Shown here: one piece after another, positions 16,056-24,663 of the stretch
Layout: every line of letters begins with the position of its first letter
How positions within the stretch are numbered: position 1 is the first letter of the stretch
Notes under the pieces: generated by a model
What the model saw: only the letters and a program-made list of their open reading frames with translations
The model's database searches: none
What the model was told of the DNA's origin: nothing
Program-made: the position numbers and the translations under genes
From: S010-25 sp964441285
GTDB lineage: Bacteria > Pseudomonadota > Gammaproteobacteria > SZUA-229
DNA: 64,000 bases
Direction: 5' to 3'
Assembly (NCBI GenBank): GCA_964441285.1
Contig: CAYTUK010000003.1
Span: 165,501 to 229,500 of the forward strand

Positions 16056-18605
16056 ATGTCATTTAAAAAGAAAGCAAACATTGTTTTAATGTTACTGGTC
16101 ATGGTGACGGCAGTGCTGTCTGCCTATTTGATCTTCAATGGTTATATGACTTTAAGCTCTATCTTTGAAGATTCACGTACAGTTATTACCAGACAGTACC
16201 AAAGGCAGTACGATCTGTCACAAATGTATCGTGCGTCACGCGAACGTTCTTTAATTTTGTTGCAAATGGCGGCTGAAACGGATGCCTTTAAACTTGATGA
16301 CCTGCGGCAGAGAATGCGTGAGCAGGCAGAAAAATTTATAAGTGCCAGAAAAAATTTGTTATCAATTAATAAAAGAATGGATAAAAATTGGCAGGCGCTC
16401 AATGCGAGTTTGACTAAAATGGCAAGAAAAAATGAGCGACTACAAAATCAGACCGCGGATTTGTTCGTTAAAAACGAACCTGCAGCCGCTTTTGATATGA
16501 TGATTAATGAAGGCATTATTAATCAGGTGAAAATTTTATCAAAAATTGATTTAATGAGTAAAGCGACGCAGCTGGATGTAGGCCGGACTATTGCAGCATT
16601 AAACAGAAAATTTCTGGGCGCACGGCGCAATTTTAAGCTTGTGCTTGAGCTGGTCTTGCTCGTTGTTCTGGTATTAATCGGGGTGCTGATTGTAAAGTTT
16701 TTGCGGGGTAAAAATATACTGAAAGACTTATTGACGCATCGTGAAATACAGTATCAAACCCTTGTTGATACGGTGAAGGACGGCATGATAACAATGGACG
16801 AAAATGGTGTGATAAGTAGTTTTAATCATGCTGCTGAACATCTTTTTGGTTATAAAGAGGCGGAGATTATAGCTACTTCTATCCACAAACTGATGGATAG
16901 AACTGATGCTGAAAGACTGGATATTTATATAAAAGATGTTTGCAGTAAGACAGGTGAAACAGCTGAAATGGAATTCAATGGTTGCCGTAAAGATAACAGT
17001 ACAATGGTTCTGGCGGTTTCATTTGCGGATACCGGGATACCGGGTGAACAGCGAGTTAGCGGCTTATTAAGAGATGTTACGGCTGAAAAAACCGACAATA
17101 AAAACTTATTGCGATACAAAGATATTTTTACCAACAGCGATTATGCACTGGCATTTATTGATGTGTATGGTGTTTATCAGTTGGCGAACACAAACTATTT
17201 ATGTTTGTTTGATAAAAAACCAGATGAAGTTATTGGTGTGGGTGTTGCGGATGTGCTTGACGATACGCTGTTCGATATTTTCGACAGGCTACAGAAAAAA
17301 GCCATTTTAAATAATGAGATGAGCCATGTAAATCAGTGGATCGAAACTCCCAGCGGGACATTTTATCTGAGTGTTAGTTGTAAGCCTTATCATGATGAAT
17401 TGGGTGATACAGTTGGTGCAGTGGTTTCACTTCAAGATATCACCAAGCAGAAAAAAGCAGAAAATGAGTATTTTAAAGCCAGTAAGCTGGAGTCAATTGG
17501 TGTATTAGCTGGTGGTATTGCCCATGATTTTAATAACTTGCTGGGTGGGGTGATTGGCAATATTGAAATGGCAATGCGTTCTTTTTCTGAGCCGGATAAA
17601 GTAAAACGCTATTTGGAAATATCAGACAAAGCCTGTCAGCGTGCTGCCGGATTAACTCAGCAACTGCTTACCTTTTCCAAAGGTGGTGATCCGGTAAAAA
17701 AAGATGCCGATATTATGACGGTATTACGCGAGTCAGCAGAATTTAGTTTACATGGTAGTAATATTCAATGTCATTTTGAATCCCTGGAGGGGCTGAGTAT
17801 TATCAAGATGGATAGTGGACAGATTGGTCAGGTTATCCAGAATTTAATAATTAACGCCAGACAGGCGATGCCAGATGGTGGTGATATTACGATTCGCTGT
17901 ACTTTTTTAACCGATTTTGTAATAGATGAAGACATTAAACCCCGTTTATCGAGTGGTGATTATGTAAAAATTACTATTGAAGATACTGGTCGGGGTATGC
18001 CAAAGGATGTACTGGATTCGATTTTTGATCCTTATTTTACTACCCGTAATGATGGTTCAGGTCTTGGCCTGGCGTTGTCATACTCGATTATTAAAAAACA
18101 TCAGGGTTTGATTTCTGCTGAATCTACTTTGGGCCATGGCTCCTGTTTTACGATTTACCTGCCGGTTGTTGCAACGCCGTTAATTAATCAGTCAGAGGAT
18201 AAGATCATTAGTGAAGGTGCTACAAAGCAAAAGCGTGTAATGATTATGGATGATGATGAAATGATTCGTGAAATTGGCCAGGCAATGCTGGAAGAGATGG
18301 GCTATCAGGTTGTGCATGCTGAAAATGGTGAGCAGGCGATTGAAGAATATAAATTAGCAATGCAGGGAGGGAAACCGATTGATCTAGTAATAATGGACTT
18401 GACTATAATGGGTGGTATGGGTGGAAAGGATGCTATTCAGAAAATTCTTGCGCTTGATCCGCAGGTGAAAGCCGTTGTGTCGAGCGGTTATTCTAATGAT
18501 CCGGTAATGGCAAATTACAGTGCTTACGGTTTTGAAAATGCTGTTTCAAAGCCGTATACCCATGATGAACTGGCTGAAGTGGTAAGAGTGTGCCTGTTTG
18601 CTTGA
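16056..18605 (+). CDS. Membrane hybrid histidine kinase (PAS-PAS-HisKA-HATPase-REC)
   Basis: This 849-residue protein has a helix near 10-30, a long helical periplasmic sensor region, a second helix near 197-216, two PAS domains (about 230-345 and 350-465), HisKA with GGIAHDFNN (His near 489), an ATPase domain with NARQAM and DTGRGM, and a receiver from ~728 ending in SSGYSNDPVMANYS. From the HisKA domain onward it closely resembles the kinase encoded 3 bases upstream, so the two arose by duplication with the sensor parts replaced. They are surely co-transcribed. Confidence 0.87.
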   Translation: MSFKKKANIVLMLLVMVTAVLSAYLIFNGYMTLSSIFEDSRTVITRQYQRQYDLSQMYRASRERSLILLQMAAETDAFKLDDLRQRMREQAEKFISARKNLLSINKRMDKNWQALNASLTKMARKNERLQNQTADLFVKNEPAAAFDMMINEGIINQVKILSKIDLMSKATQLDVGRTIAALNRKFLGARRNFKLVLELVLLVVLVLIGVLIVKFLRGKNILKDLLTHREIQYQTLVDTVKDGMITMDENGVISSFNHAAEHLFGYKEAEIIATSIHKLMDRTDAERLDIYIKDVCSKTGETAEMEFNGCRKDNSTMVLAVSFADTGIPGEQRVSGLLRDVTAEKTDNKNLLRYKDIFTNSDYALAFIDVYGVYQLANTNYLCLFDKKPDEVIGVGVADVLDDTLFDIFDRLQKKAILNNEMSHVNQWIETPSGTFYLSVSCKPYHDELGDTVGAVVSLQDITKQKKAENEYFKASKLESIGVLAGGIAHDFNNLLGGVIGNIEMAMRSFSEPDKVKRYLEISDKACQRAAGLTQQLLTFSKGGDPVKKDADIMTVLRESAEFSLHGSNIQCHFESLEGLSIIKMDSGQIGQVIQNLIINARQAMPDGGDITIRCTFLTDFVIDEDIKPRLSSGDYVKITIEDTGRGMPKDVLDSIFDPYFTTRNDGSGLGLALSYSIIKKHQGLISAESTLGHGSCFTIYLPVVATPLINQSEDKIISEGATKQKRVMIMDDDEMIREIGQAMLEEMGYQVVHAENGEQAIEEYKLAMQGGKPIDLVIMDLTIMGGMGGKDAIQKILALDPQVKAVVSSGYSNDPVMANYSAYGFENAVSKPYTHDELAEVVRVCLFA

Positions 18606-18642
18606 ATGTTCGAAGATTTCCTGATTTTATTACGTAGTAGTC

Positions 18643-19278
18643 TTAATAGCAAGGTATGGTCTGTTCGAGAAGAGCAGCCGCGGCTTTTCTTAGGTTTTTT
18701 TCAGCAACAACACCGGTCAGTAATTTATCTCCAAAAATAAAGCTGGGGACACTTTCTATATTATATTTTCTGGCTTCGTTGTAGTTTTGTTGCAACCGTA
18801 AAGCATAAGCTGAGTTTGACCAGGCAGCATTGATGGTCGCATTGTTTAAACGACAGCTTTTTGCAATGCGACGTAATATTTTTTTATCTGCGATATTAAG
18901 GCCATCGATAAAATACGCTCTAAATAGAGATTCATGTAATGAATAAAAACGCTTTTTACTTACCTGTTTGGTGGCCTCAGCGAGCAATAATGCATTTTTA
19001 GAATTAGTGATGAAATTTATTTCAGCCAGTTGTATGTCTTCTTCTTCAGCGATATGCTTCAGATTTCTCATCATTTGTAACCAGGTTTCTGATGGATAAT
19101 CGAGTGAAGCAATGGGTTCACTCTGTGCTGAGGTTTCAGGATGTATTTCGAGAAAACACCAGTTTATTTTTAAATCATAACTGTCGCGTAAGCGTAATAA
19201 GCGATGATAGCCTACATAGCAAAAAGGGCAGATCAGGTCGCTAAATACGGTGACTTTTAATTCGGCGAATGTAGACAT
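18643..19278 (-). CDS. DsbA-family oxidoreductase, FrnE-like
   Basis: The 211-residue cytoplasmic protein (no signal peptide) has SDLICPFCYVG, a CPFC active site at the start of a thioredoxin fold, a helical insertion, and the cis-proline loop SVPSFIFG. This is the FrnE/2-hydroxychromene-2-carboxylate isomerase branch of the DsbA family. The CxxC suggests a disulfide oxidoreductase and not an isomerase, which usually lacks the second Cys. It converges on the kinase pair. Substrate unknown. Confidence 0.8.
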   Translation of the reverse strand: MSTFAELKVTVFSDLICPFCYVGYHRLLRLRDSYDLKINWCFLEIHPETSAQSEPIASLDYPSETWLQMMRNLKHIAEEEDIQLAEINFITNSKNALLLAEATKQVSKKRFYSLHESLFRAYFIDGLNIADKKILRRIAKSCRLNNATINAAWSNSAYALRLQQNYNEARKYNIESVPSFIFGDKLLTGVVAEKNLRKAAAALLEQTIPCY

Positions 19279-19358
19279 AATTTTTAATTATTGGTACTAA
19301 GAATACAGTGTGACAACAGGTTGAAAAGGATAATTCATTATTTCTATGGTTTGTAACA

Positions 19359-19469
19359 TTATTCCGTTAGCATTTTAATGCCAAGCAATATTAAAAACAG
19401 CGCGAAAATTTTTTTTAATGCTTTTTCCGGTAAGACATGCGCCAGTTTTGGCAGTCTGCTGTATGAGCT
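19359..19469 (-). pseudogene. C-terminal fragment of a TauE/SafE-type permease
   Basis: Read leftward from 19469 to the TAA at 19359-19361, this gives ~36 residues ending KIFALFLILLGIKMLTE after LPEKALKK, a hydrophobic last helix typical of the TauE/SafE family. It has no start of its own. It abuts the left inverted repeat of the toxin-antitoxin unit, on the far side of which lies the N-terminal half of such a protein. I infer that one gene was split, with roughly the first part of the second half lost. Confidence 0.6.
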
Positions 19470-19471
19470 TG

Positions 19472-19783
19472 TTAGATTTTTCTTTCTGCTGGTGTGTCTT
19501 CAAGTTTGAGTAATCGTTCACTTCGCCAAACTCTAACTACGTGAATTAATTTTTCTTCTCTTAGATATACCACCCTGAATGGGCTATGAATCAATTCGCG
19601 AATTTTATCTGTATTGAACTCGGGTACTTTTCTGCCAATATCAGGGTTTGCGGGTATTGTTTCGATGTGCTCAATTATGCTGGCTACAAATTGCTCCCCT
19701 ATATGCGGAGCACCTATCTCGGTGTAATATTCTATTATTGATTCAAAGTCAGCATACGCAGAATCAGATATCAAAATCTTCAA
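19472..19783 (-). CDS. ParE/RelE-superfamily toxin
   Basis: The 103-residue protein reads like a ParE-type toxin: DSAYADFESIIEYYTEIG at the start, a middle IPANPDIGRKVPEF, and the C-terminal HSPFRVVYLREEKLIHVVRVWRSER core strand with the family Arg/His residues. It overlaps the antitoxin stop by 4 bases (ATGA), normal for these pairs. Members either poison gyrase (ParE) or cleave mRNA (RelE); sequence alone cannot decide. The stop codon lies in the left inverted repeat. Confidence 0.85.
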   Translation of the reverse strand: MKILISDSAYADFESIIEYYTEIGAPHIGEQFVASIIEHIETIPANPDIGRKVPEFNTDKIRELIHSPFRVVYLREEKLIHVVRVWRSERLLKLEDTPAERKI

Positions 19784-20052
19784 GTTTTAATGCCCAATTT
19801 CTTTTTAACATCTTCAAGACTTTGCTCTTTTCCTTCTTTTATTTCCACTAAACCTTGAGTTACAGCCTTCATAAATACCCGCTCCTCCTCAAGATTTTCA
19901 TATTCTTCTAGTCCCTGCACTACTGCTACTCCACGACCTCTACTTGTTAATAATATTGGTCTATGGGTATCTTGTGCTCGATTTACTATTTTTCCAGGAT
20001 TAACTTTTAAATCTGACAGTGGGACTATATCTTGAGAAAATTTGATAGGCAT
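19780..20052 (-). CDS. Phd/YefM-family antitoxin
   Basis: I start at the ATG ending at 20052 (MPIKFSQDIV), with TGGAG eight bases ahead, giving 90 residues; an upstream TTG is less likely. The N-terminal Phd fold is visible (IVPLSDLKVNPGKIVNR, PILLTSRGRGVAVV, LEEYE), followed by a charged C-terminal tail that would bind the toxin. It is first in the operon and probably represses its own promoter through the GGTGCT/AGCACC dyad. Confidence 0.87.
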   Translation of the reverse strand: MPIKFSQDIVPLSDLKVNPGKIVNRAQDTHRPILLTSRGRGVAVVQGLEEYENLEEERVFMKAVTQGLVEIKEGKEQSLEDVKKKLGIKT

Positions 20053-20069
20053 GTGAATTCGCTCCAAAA

Positions 20070-20116
20070 GGTGCTGTTAACTGGACTCATTATAGCACCC
20101 GTGTACAGGACTTCAA
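20070..20116 (-). promoter_or_regulatory. Promoter and operator of the toxin-antitoxin operon
   Basis: On the minus strand TTGAAG (20111-20116) and TATAAT (20089-20094) are 16 bases apart, a strong sigma-70 promoter lying wholly inside the inserted unit. A dyad GGTGCT/AGCACC (20094-20099 with 20070-20075) covers the start-site region and is a plausible operator for the Phd-type antitoxin. Confidence 0.65.
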
Positions 20117-20550
20117 GAGAAATCTAACAGGGTTTTTATGGTGGTTTCTTTTATGTGCTGGTGTATTTTAAAATTACGCAACATGATGATAGCGGCGGCC
20201 AGCTCGAAGACAGCAAAGGTGGGTTTAAGGCTGTTACTGTCCAGCCTGCTGGCAATGAGTCCACCTGTCCAGGCGCCAATGAGAATTCCAGGCAGTAATA
20301 TTAAAAAGAGATGCCAGTGGACAGCGCGTTGTTTGTGGTGAGCAAGTGTCGATGCTATTGAGGTGACAGTGATGGTAGCAAGTGAGGTTGCCAGTGCCAT
20401 GTGCATGACCTGCGCGGGTGTTATGTTTTGTATGGTAAAAATGTGGTAGAGCACAGGCACAATAATTAAGCCACCACCAACACCGAGCAAGCCAGCGGCG
20501 AACCCCGCAAAACTGTCGGTTAACAGGTAGGTGATAATGGTTATCGTCAT
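20113..20550 (-). pseudogene. N-terminal half of a TauE/SafE-family permease (disrupted)
   Basis: The 145-residue frame starts MTITIITYLLTDSFAGFAAGLLGVGGGLIIVPVL, the glycine-rich first repeat of TauE/SafE (sulfite/organosulfonate exporter) proteins, and has helices to about residue 125. Normal members are about 240-270 residues with a second matching half; here the frame ends in the right inverted repeat of the toxin-antitoxin unit. A C-terminal fragment of the family lies beyond that unit. Whether the half-protein is still made is unknown. Confidence 0.7.
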
Positions 20551-20611
20551 TAGCCTGTTCTAATTGTGCTTTTTGTTTGTATATCGGGAGATGTGGTAAT
20601 TTTTGATTTTT

Positions 20612-21382
20612 CTACTGCTTCTGCTGATGCATCGCTTCAATCATTTCAGTGTTGAGAAAACTGAATCCCTTAGCTTCCCCATGAGTAACATGAAAGGCTC
20701 TGTCTGGTTCACCCATACCATCGAGCACGATTGTTGCACCCTTGAAATTATGCTCTAAGGTATAATTATTGGTCGTTATTACAGTTTGTAAGCCTGCCCC
20801 CAGAGAGGCAAGCAGACCATTATGTGAGTCTTCAAATGCCATGCATTGATCCGGGCTTAGCTGCATTTTTTTGAGACTGTATGTGTATATGTCTGCTGCA
20901 GGTTTTTTGCTGGGAACAATGTCGCCAGCAGCAATGATATCAAACCAGTTTAATGCGGCTTTGCCTAAAGTGTGGCTTAACAGGACAGTAACATTTGCTG
21001 GGGTGGTAGTGGTTGCAATGGCCAGTCGCAGACCAGAGTCGCGTGCCTCATGCAGTAAACGCTCAACACCCTGACGTAAAGGGATAGCGCCAGTAGCCAG
21101 CAATTCAGTATAGTGTTTTGTTTTGATCTGATGCAATGCTGGAATTAATGCATCAAAATTATCGGGTAGGTTTTTGTTCTGTAGAAAATCGGTGGCATAA
21201 TACTTCATACGTTCTTTACCACCGGTAACGGCAAGCAGTTTACCGTAGGTATCTATATCCCAGTGCCAGCCAATGTTGTATTCATCAAATGCGCGATTAA
21301 AGGCAACCCGATGGCCATCTGCCTCGGTATTGGCAAGGGTGCCATCCACATCAAAGATCAGGGCTTTTAACGTTGGTTTCAT
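20612..21382 (-). CDS. cbbY: CbbY-type HAD phosphatase
   Basis: The 256-residue HAD protein has motif I FDVDGTLANTE, motif II IATTTT, the Lys in PSKKPAADIY and the acidic motif FEDSHNG. The run DGHRVAFNRAFDE, with WHWDIDTYGKLLAVTGGKERMKYY, is characteristic of CbbY, which dephosphorylates xylulose-1,5-bisphosphate, a Rubisco inhibitor. This points to a Calvin cycle. It is not next to Rubisco genes in this window. The tauE-like gene lies 61 bases downstream on the same strand. Confidence 0.85.
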   Translation of the reverse strand: MKPTLKALIFDVDGTLANTEADGHRVAFNRAFDEYNIGWHWDIDTYGKLLAVTGGKERMKYYATDFLQNKNLPDNFDALIPALHQIKTKHYTELLATGAIPLRQGVERLLHEARDSGLRLAIATTTTPANVTVLLSHTLGKAALNWFDIIAAGDIVPSKKPAADIYTYSLKKMQLSPDQCMAFEDSHNGLLASLGAGLQTVITTNNYTLEHNFKGATIVLDGMGEPDRAFHVTHGEAKGFSFLNTEMIEAMHQQKQ

Positions 21383-21663
21383 TTTTTTCTCTTACTGACT
21401 GAAGTAATCATAAGCGCCCTTTTTATCATGCGACAGGTTTTATCTGCTGAGAATTCTACAGCAAAGGCATGGGTATAGAAATAAAAGAAATCAGGCCGAA
21501 TATACAGCTAAAATTTATTACTGCCAGCTCGATATATTCAACTTTCATATCTGTGTGGCAGGCGGCCTTGAGCAATAAGTATCTTTTTCATCCTGTTAGT
21601 AACGAGGGAACAACAGTGGGGATTTATAATTATCGAGTAAGAATTGGCGAGGGGTAGAGGCGA

Positions 21664-22530
21664 TTAGCGATTTTTTTTATCCGTAATAAATATCCCGGTT
21701 TTATTGATTTTATTTTTTTCTTTGGGCGGCATAAAATAAAATCCCTGTAACAGGTCACAGCCTGAATCAATTAAAAAATTATATTGGTATTTATGTTCAA
21801 TCCCATTAGCAATGGATTTTATGTTTAATGCTTTAGTGAGCTTGAGCAGGCTTTTGATGATTATTTCACTGCGTTCAGATTCGCCAATTTGCACAATGAA
21901 AGCGGTGTCAATTTTAATGCTGTTAATGGGTAATTCGAGCAGTCGCAATAACGATGCGTGTCCGCTACCAAAGCCGCTAAGGCAAAATTGTGCGCCGTAT
22001 TCACCCAGTGTTTTGCAGAAAGCAATGGTTTTTCGGATGTCGTTAATGGCATGACTTTCTGATATTTCGAGTTCAAAATCAGCCAGCTTCAAGTTATGGT
22101 GGCTGCATATATCAATGAGTTTTTGTGAGTAATAGACGCTTTCGCAGTCAAGTGAAGAGATGTTAACGGCTATTTTCAAATGGCTGCCGATGTTTCTTCG
22201 CAACCAGATTAAGTCTTTGCAGCATTGTTCAAACACCCATAAGTCTAACGCAAAAATTAAGCCATGCGCTTCGGCTGCAGGGAGAAATGTGTGCGGGTAA
22301 AATGTACCCAGCCCCGGCCGTTCCCAGCGTACCAGTGCCTCGAAATAGCACGCATGACCTGTCAGCGCATCGTAACGGGGCTGGTAATGGATCAGAAGTT
22401 CATTGTTTCGAATGGCGGTGCTCAGGTTAGCCAGAAATTGCTCGTTGTTTATATCGGGCCGAATACGGGCTCTGCGCTGTATAGCCTGATTTTTTCCAGA
22501 ATAGTGTTTATTGTATTCATTCTCGCTCAT
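21664..22530 (-). CDS. Degenerate EAL-domain protein
   Basis: The 288-residue cytoplasmic protein is essentially one EAL domain. It keeps EALVRW and a NISS strand, and has EISES where active enzymes have E-x-TE. The key DDFG-T-G loop is changed to LSGFGSGHASL, removing the metal-binding Asp pair, and AEGVE is changed to ANGIE. These losses predict no c-di-GMP hydrolysis; a binding or scaffold role is possible. It has no receiver, GGDEF or membrane part. It contrasts with the intact REC-EAL protein at 32615-33808. Confidence 0.85.
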   Translation of the reverse strand: MSENEYNKHYSGKNQAIQRRARIRPDINNEQFLANLSTAIRNNELLIHYQPRYDALTGHACYFEALVRWERPGLGTFYPHTFLPAAEAHGLIFALDLWVFEQCCKDLIWLRRNIGSHLKIAVNISSLDCESVYYSQKLIDICSHHNLKLADFELEISESHAINDIRKTIAFCKTLGEYGAQFCLSGFGSGHASLLRLLELPINSIKIDTAFIVQIGESERSEIIIKSLLKLTKALNIKSIANGIEHKYQYNFLIDSGCDLLQGFYFMPPKEKNKINKTGIFITDKKNR

Positions 22531-22884
22531 AATAATTCACTTATCTATAAACGGGGTATTATGCAGTTATGTTTCTAATGGATAAATTTTTACACATTGC
22601 CTCGGAAACTACCAGTAAAAGCGTGGTATATCTTAAGGAAATCGATGCTCAACCCATAAAACCGTAACTTATAATCTATTTTATACTGAATTAATCAGCG
22701 GCTGCTTAAAATTATTGCCATATGACTGGTTTATCCAGACTATAGCTGAATAATTACCCTGATATGGGCAGGAATTGTTAGTATAGCTTTTTTTAAAAGC
22801 CGATCTGTTCTGCCCAGTTGAGTCTACTTATCTGGCACTGACCCGCCTTTGAGTCAATTAAACCTTGTTCTCTGTAATGAAATA
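22531..22884. other. Intergenic region, nothing firmly assignable
   Basis: This AT-rich stretch separates divergent genes. A 29-codon plus-strand frame (22578-22667) has no ribosome site and no recognisable product. TATAAT occurs at 22670-22675 without a good -35. No repeat copy, hairpin terminator or RNA gene was recognised. Confidence 0.4.
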
Positions 22885-24645
22885 ATGTGTTGGAAAGATA
22901 TTTATTTACTTGCCCTGCGTTACAAAAAAGCACTCCTGTATGCACAACTGTTCGCATTGTTATCAGCCGCTATAAGTGTGCCAGTGCCTCTAATGATGCC
23001 CATGCTGGTGGACGAAGTACTTCTGGGTAAACCCGGTAGAATTGTTGCAGCAGTCAAGTGGTTGTTGCCACCGGAATGGTTTGGGCCGGTCGTTGTTATT
23101 GTACTGGTGATGCTGGCTTCAATGTTGATGCGCCTGTTGTCATTATTGCTGGGAGTGTTGCAAACTCGGGAATTTACCCTGGTTGCGAAAGCCGTTACTT
23201 ATAAAATACGTACGCGTTTGTTGCGGCATTTACAGTCTGTGTCGATGGCAGAATACGAGGTGATTGGCTCGGGGGCTATTACTTCTCATCTGGTCACGGA
23301 TGTGAATGCGATTGATGATTTTATTGGCTCAACCCTGAGCAAGTTTATGGTTGCAGTGCTAACCATTATTGGCGTTGCGGGGGTGTTGTTGTGGATGCAA
23401 TGGCAACTTGCGTTGTTTATTTTATTGATGAATCCGGTGGTGGTTTATTTCACTATGGTGATGGGAAAGAAAGTCAAAAAATTAAAGCACAATGAAAACG
23501 TATCGTTTGAGCTGTTTCAACAGGCGCTAATTGAAACACTGGATGGTATCCAGCAGATTCGGGCCAGTAATCGTGAACAGCATTATCTACAGCGCGTAAC
23601 CATGCGGGCAAGAACCTTAAAGCAGCATATGGCATCATTCGGCTGGAAAAGTGATGTGGCTAATCGCCTGTCTTTCTTCATCTTTCTAATGGGGTTTGAA
23701 TTATTCCGAGGCATCAGTATGGTGCTGGTGCTTTTTACCAGTTTAAGTATTGGTGAAATGTTTGCAGTGTATGCTTACCTCTGGTTTATGATGGGTCCGG
23801 TACAGGAAATACTGGGTATTCAGTACAGTTATTATGGTGCGAATGCGGCGCTTGAACGGATCAATAAATTGCTGGCGCTACAGCGCGAACCCAATTATCC
23901 GCATTTAAAAAATCCTTTTATTGATAAGCATACGGTTGGCCTGTCGGTTGAGAATATTCGCTTCGCTTATGGCGAAGGTTTAACGGTGTTAGACGGCGTA
24001 TCGTTAATGATTAAAGCGGGTGAAAAAGTTGCTTTGGTTGGTGCCAGTGGTGGCGGGAAATCAACTCTGGTACAAATCATTATTGGTCTGTATGCGGCAG
24101 ATTCGGGTAATCTCAAATTTAATGGCATTGATTTACGTGAGATTGGCCTGGATGTAGTGCGTGAAAATGTCGCAACAGTTCTGCAACATCCTGCCATGTT
24201 TAATGACACGGTGCGAGAAAATTTATCGCTGGGGCGTGAGCTGGATGATGATGTAATCTGGAATGCATTACGCATCGCGCAGATGAAAGCGGGGGTTGAG
24301 GCGATGCCAGCACGGCTGGATACAGTTATTGGCCGCAGTGGTATTCGTTTATCTGGTGGTCAGCGCCAGCGTCTTGCTATTGCTCGAATGATATTGTCCG
24401 CCCCCAAATTGGTGATACTGGACGAAGCAACCTCATCGCTGGATGCTGAAACTGAGGCGAAATTGCATCGAGCAATGCACACCTTTTTGCAGAATCGTAC
24501 GACCTTAATTATTGCGCATCGATTAAGTGCGGTGCGGCAGGCCGATCGTGTGCTGGTGTTTGATTCGGGGAAAATTATTGATGAAGGCTGTCATGATGAG
24601 TTAATTGGCCGTGAAGGTTTATATCGAGATCTATATAATCGTTGA
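22885..24645 (+). CDS. ABC exporter half-transporter (transmembrane and ATPase fused)
   Basis: The protein of about 586 residues has six membrane helices in the first 320 residues and a C-terminal ATPase with Walker A GASGGGKST, signature LSGGQRQR, Walker B LVILDEATSSLD and the switch His in IIAHRLS. This is the MsbA/LapB-like homodimeric exporter layout. I chose the ATG at 22885; a TTG at 22849 would add 12 codons and neither has a clear ribosome site. No processing or adaptor genes are nearby, so cargo (lipid, peptide or drug) is unknown. Confidence 0.85.
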   Translation: MCWKDIYLLALRYKKALLYAQLFALLSAAISVPVPLMMPMLVDEVLLGKPGRIVAAVKWLLPPEWFGPVVVIVLVMLASMLMRLLSLLLGVLQTREFTLVAKAVTYKIRTRLLRHLQSVSMAEYEVIGSGAITSHLVTDVNAIDDFIGSTLSKFMVAVLTIIGVAGVLLWMQWQLALFILLMNPVVVYFTMVMGKKVKKLKHNENVSFELFQQALIETLDGIQQIRASNREQHYLQRVTMRARTLKQHMASFGWKSDVANRLSFFIFLMGFELFRGISMVLVLFTSLSIGEMFAVYAYLWFMMGPVQEILGIQYSYYGANAALERINKLLALQREPNYPHLKNPFIDKHTVGLSVENIRFAYGEGLTVLDGVSLMIKAGEKVALVGASGGGKSTLVQIIIGLYAADSGNLKFNGIDLREIGLDVVRENVATVLQHPAMFNDTVRENLSLGRELDDDVIWNALRIAQMKAGVEAMPARLDTVIGRSGIRLSGGQRQRLAIARMILSAPKLVILDEATSSLDAETEAKLHRAMHTFLQNRTTLIIAHRLSAVRQADRVLVFDSGKIIDEGCHDELIGREGLYRDLYNR

Positions 24646-24663
24646 AAGCGGGTATTGCTTGTT

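Larger units (their letters stand above)
19470..20129 (-). mobile_element. Inverted-repeat-bounded toxin-antitoxin unit inside the tauE-like gene
   Basis: The 660-bp unit is bounded by TGTTAGATTTTTCTT (from 19470) and the reverse complement of TGTTAGATTTCTCTT (ending 20129), 14 of 15 positions alike. Inside are only a promoter, an antitoxin and a toxin. Pieces of a TauE/SafE gene in the same orientation flank it. The ends fit the integron simple-site patterns GTTRRRY and RYYYAAC, and the toxin stop codon overlaps the latter as in gene cassettes, but no folded attC site was found. No transposase is present, so the unit would be non-autonomous. Confidence 0.5.

Noticed and set aside
19359..20129. 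True integron cassette with an attC site
   Set aside because: The GTTRRRY/RYYYAAC ends fit, but no folded attC of 57-140 bp follows the toxin; the sequence there continues as permease coding frame.
21469..21657. 62-codon plus-strand frame between cbbY and the EAL gene
   Set aside because: No ribosome site, no family, and composition like non-coding sequence.
22578..22667. 29-codon plus-strand frame upstream of the ABC exporter
   Set aside because: No ribosome site and unremarkable sequence; cannot be told from chance.
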